In this document: positions 62,571 through 64,000 of the stretch, one piece after another | How positions within the stretch are numbered: position 1 is the stretch's first letter | How the letters are laid out: each line of letters opens with the position of its first letter | NCBI RefSeq assembly: GCF_014041915.1 | Contig: NZ_CP059472.1 | Span: forward strand, 2,480,001-2,544,000 | DNA from: Marnyiella aurantia | GTDB taxonomy: Bacteria; Bacteroidota; Bacteroidia; Flavobacteriales; Weeksellaceae | Direction of reading: 5' to 3' | Length of the DNA stretch: 64,000 bases | Translations under genes and position numbers: made by a program | The notes under the pieces: generated by a model | Seen by the model: the letters and a program-made list of their open reading frames with translations, nothing else | The model's database searches: none | What the model was told of the DNA's origin: nothing

Positions 62571-62641
62571 ATCAAATCAAATCAAATCAAACCAAACCAA
62601 ATCACCAATCACCAATCACCAATCACCAATCATCAATCACC
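62571..62641. repeat. Tandem short repeats (ATCAA, then ATCACCA) upstream of a peptidase gene
   Basis: Four copies of ATCAA (62571-62590), two of ACCAA, then four perfect copies of the 7-mer ATCACCA (62601-62628), one variant ATCATCA and a partial unit. They lie 62 bases before the M20 peptidase start, in its presumed leader or promoter. Slippage here could alter spacing. Confidence 0.9.
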
Positions 62642-62702
62642 TTAACAGTATAACAATTTCACAACCTAACGCTTTAACGACTTAACAACTCAACAAGATA
62701 AC

Positions 62703-64000
62703 ATGCAAGAAACACTGAACTACATCAGCGAAAATAAAAAACGCTACCTGGACGAGCTTTTCGAACTGCTTAAAATCGCGTCCATATCGGCAGATCCTGC
62801 TTATAAGGATGAAGTCCTGAAATGTGCTGAAGTTTGTGCCGATCACCTTAGAAACGCCGGTGCCGATGAGGTTGAAGTATGCAAAACCAAAGGCTATCCT
62901 GTTGTTTATGGCGAAAAAATGGTAGGCAAGGACCTTCCGACCGTTTTGGTGTACGGTCATTACGACGTGCAGCCACCAGATCCGCTGGAACTTTGGACCA
63001 AGCCGCCTTTTGAACCGTATGTAGAAAAAACAGACTTACATCCCGACGGCGCTGTTTTCGCGCGTGGTGCTGCGGATGATAAAGGCCAGTTCTTCATGCA
63101 CATCAAGGCTTTTGAGGCAATGATGAAAACCGACAGTTTACCATGCAACGTAAAATTCATCATTGAAGGTGAAGAAGAAGTGGGTTCTAAAAGTCTTGGC
63201 GATTTTGTGAATGAATACAAAGAGAAACTTTCCTGCGACTGTATCCTGATTTCTGATACCAGTTTGTACTCCACGGAGCAGCCTACGGTGACTACCGGCC
63301 TGCGCGGCCTGAGCTATGTGGAAGTAGAAGTGGAAGGACCGAACAGAGACCTACACTCCGGACTGTACGGTGGCGCGGTTCCGAACCCGATCCATGTCCT
63401 TAGCCGCATGATTGCCGGCCTCATAGATGAAAACGGACATATTACAATAGACGGGTTTTATGATAATGTGGAGGAAGTACCGGCTGAAGAACGTGCCCAG
63501 ATGAACAAACTGAAGGACGATCAGGAAGCTTTTAAATCCTCAATCGGACTTAGCGGAGTAGAGGGAGAAAAAGGTTTCACTACACTCGAACGTACTTCCA
63601 TCCGTCCTACTTTGGACTGCAACGGAATCTGGGGCGGTTATACCGGCGAAGGTGCCAAGACCGTAATTCCGTCTAAAGCTTTTGCCAAAATTTCCATGCG
63701 TTTGGTTCCTTACCAGACTCCGGAGGAGATCACCGGAAAGTTTACAAAGTATTTTGAAAAGATTGCTCCCGCCAATGTAAAGGTGAAAGTGAACCCACAT
63801 CACGGAGGTATGCCTTACGTTTTACCAAGTGATACAAAGGAATTTAATGCAGCAAAAAAAGCAATGGAGACTGCGTTCGGAACAGAGGTGCTGCCCTTCC
63901 GCAGCGGCGGAAGTATCCCGATTACGGCCATGTTTGAAGAAGTCCTTGGGGCTAAATCTGTACTGATGGGCTTTGGTCTGGCCTCCGACGCCATTCATTC
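62703..64000 (+). CDS. M20-family dipeptidase, 5' part (runs off the window)
   Basis: A zinc peptidase of the M20/carnosine-dipeptidase kind. The first 432 residues are present. Visible motifs: the first zinc motif LVYGHYDVQPPDP, bridging Asp in RGAADDKGQ, catalytic Glu pair in FIIEGEEEVGSKS, and the lid-domain blocks GLRGLSYVEVEVEGPNRDLHSGLYGG and FRSGGSIPITAMFEE. The frame is open to base 64000, and the last metal-binding His region lies at the edge. The start at 62703 gives the family N-terminus. A repeat-rich leader precedes it. No signal peptide, so it is cytoplasmic. Confidence 0.9.
   Translation, partial: MQETLNYISENKKRYLDELFELLKIASISADPAYKDEVLKCAEVCADHLRNAGADEVEVCKTKGYPVVYGEKMVGKDLPTVLVYGHYDVQPPDPLELWTKPPFEPYVEKTDLHPDGAVFARGAADDKGQFFMHIKAFEAMMKTDSLPCNVKFIIEGEEEVGSKSLGDFVNEYKEKLSCDCILISDTSLYSTEQPTVTTGLRGLSYVEVEVEGPNRDLHSGLYGGAVPNPIHVLSRMIAGLIDENGHITIDGFYDNVEEVPAEERAQMNKLKDDQEAFKSSIGLSGVEGEKGFTTLERTSIRPTLDCNGIWGGYTGEGAKTVIPSKAFAKISMRLVPYQTPEEITGKFTKYFEKIAPANVKVKVNPHHGGMPYVLPSDTKEFNAAKKAMETAFGTEVLPFRSGGSIPITAMFEEVLGAKSVLMGFGLASDAIH

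Overview
The window is a continuous piece of a Bacteroidota chromosome, most likely family Weeksellaceae (Chryseobacterium-like). The support is: C-terminal type IX secretion (T9SS) sorting domains on three secreted proteins, a GLPGLI-family protein, many small lipoproteins with a Cys lipobox, promoters of the Bacteroidota type (TAnnTTTG at -7, sometimes TTTG at -33), almost no Shine-Dalgarno sequences, and the flavobacterial style of housekeeping genes (single-chain GcvP, single-chain PurL, LptB with a long tail). Most of the window is ordinary core genome, with three short accessory or decayed patches.

Layout. 0-7.8 kb: 3' end of hemB, a repeat-filled gap, a TM2 protein, lptB with an extra C-terminal domain, an exporter ABC protein, a lipoprotein, a cobalamin adenosyltransferase coupled to thiamine diphosphokinase, and arginine decarboxylase. 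7.8-10.9 kb: accessory patch between speA and speB holding a large REP-like hairpin, a GLPGLI protein, an IS110-type transposase remnant, an AT-rich orphan gene and a HAD phosphatase. 11-25.4 kb: agmatinase, AlkB, two small BON/SH3 envelope proteins, a dicarboxylate/amino-acid symporter, Mrp and NifU Fe-S assembly proteins, DacB, a histidine kinase, an M1 peptidase, an ECF sigma factor, lipoyl synthase, a dienelactone hydrolase-like lipoprotein, a SpoIIAA-like protein and CinA. 25.5-32.7 kb: a Kunitz-like lipoprotein, a glutaminyl cyclotransferase-like lipoprotein, a deoxynucleoside kinase, an ArsC-like protein and small conserved proteins. 31-48 kb: purB, purL, dgkA, dnaN, a J-domain protein, an overlooked 50-residue Cys/Lys-rich protein, gcvP, a divergent Fpg/Nei glycosylase, dgt, an SPFH protein, ada, an HsdR_N-type protein and holA. 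48-54.5 kb: three T9SS-secreted proteins (two are tandem paralogues) separated by identical 52-bp units, facing a PAS-LuxR regulator. 54.5-55.7 kb: a gene-free gap with an integrase remnant and unexplained sequence. 55.7-64 kb: DUF3606 protein, LigD, udk, divIC, methylmalonyl-CoA mutase small subunit, a THUMP-like methyltransferase, a lipoprotein, and the start of an M20 dipeptidase.

How genes work together. speA and speB give putrescine from arginine by way of agmatine. The cobalamin adenosyltransferase at 5.1 kb makes the cofactor needed by the mutase subunit at 59.8 kb. mrp and nifU serve Fe-S assembly, which LipA needs; LipA in turn serves lipoyl enzymes such as the glycine cleavage system containing GcvP. 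alkB, ada, the Fpg/Nei-like enzyme, dgt, the deoxynucleoside kinase, dnaN, holA and LigD form a scattered set for DNA repair, replication and dNTP pools.

No clearly new multi-gene system is proven here. The most unusual items are the LptB tail resembling an Imm22-type immunity domain, the Kunitz-type lipoprotein, the Cys/Lys-rich microprotein with an excellent promoter, the triplicated T9SS spacer unit, and a repeated arrangement in which the -7 promoter element lies only 1-4 bases before the start codon, predicting leaderless mRNAs. All functional calls come from reading motifs by eye; no database search was run.
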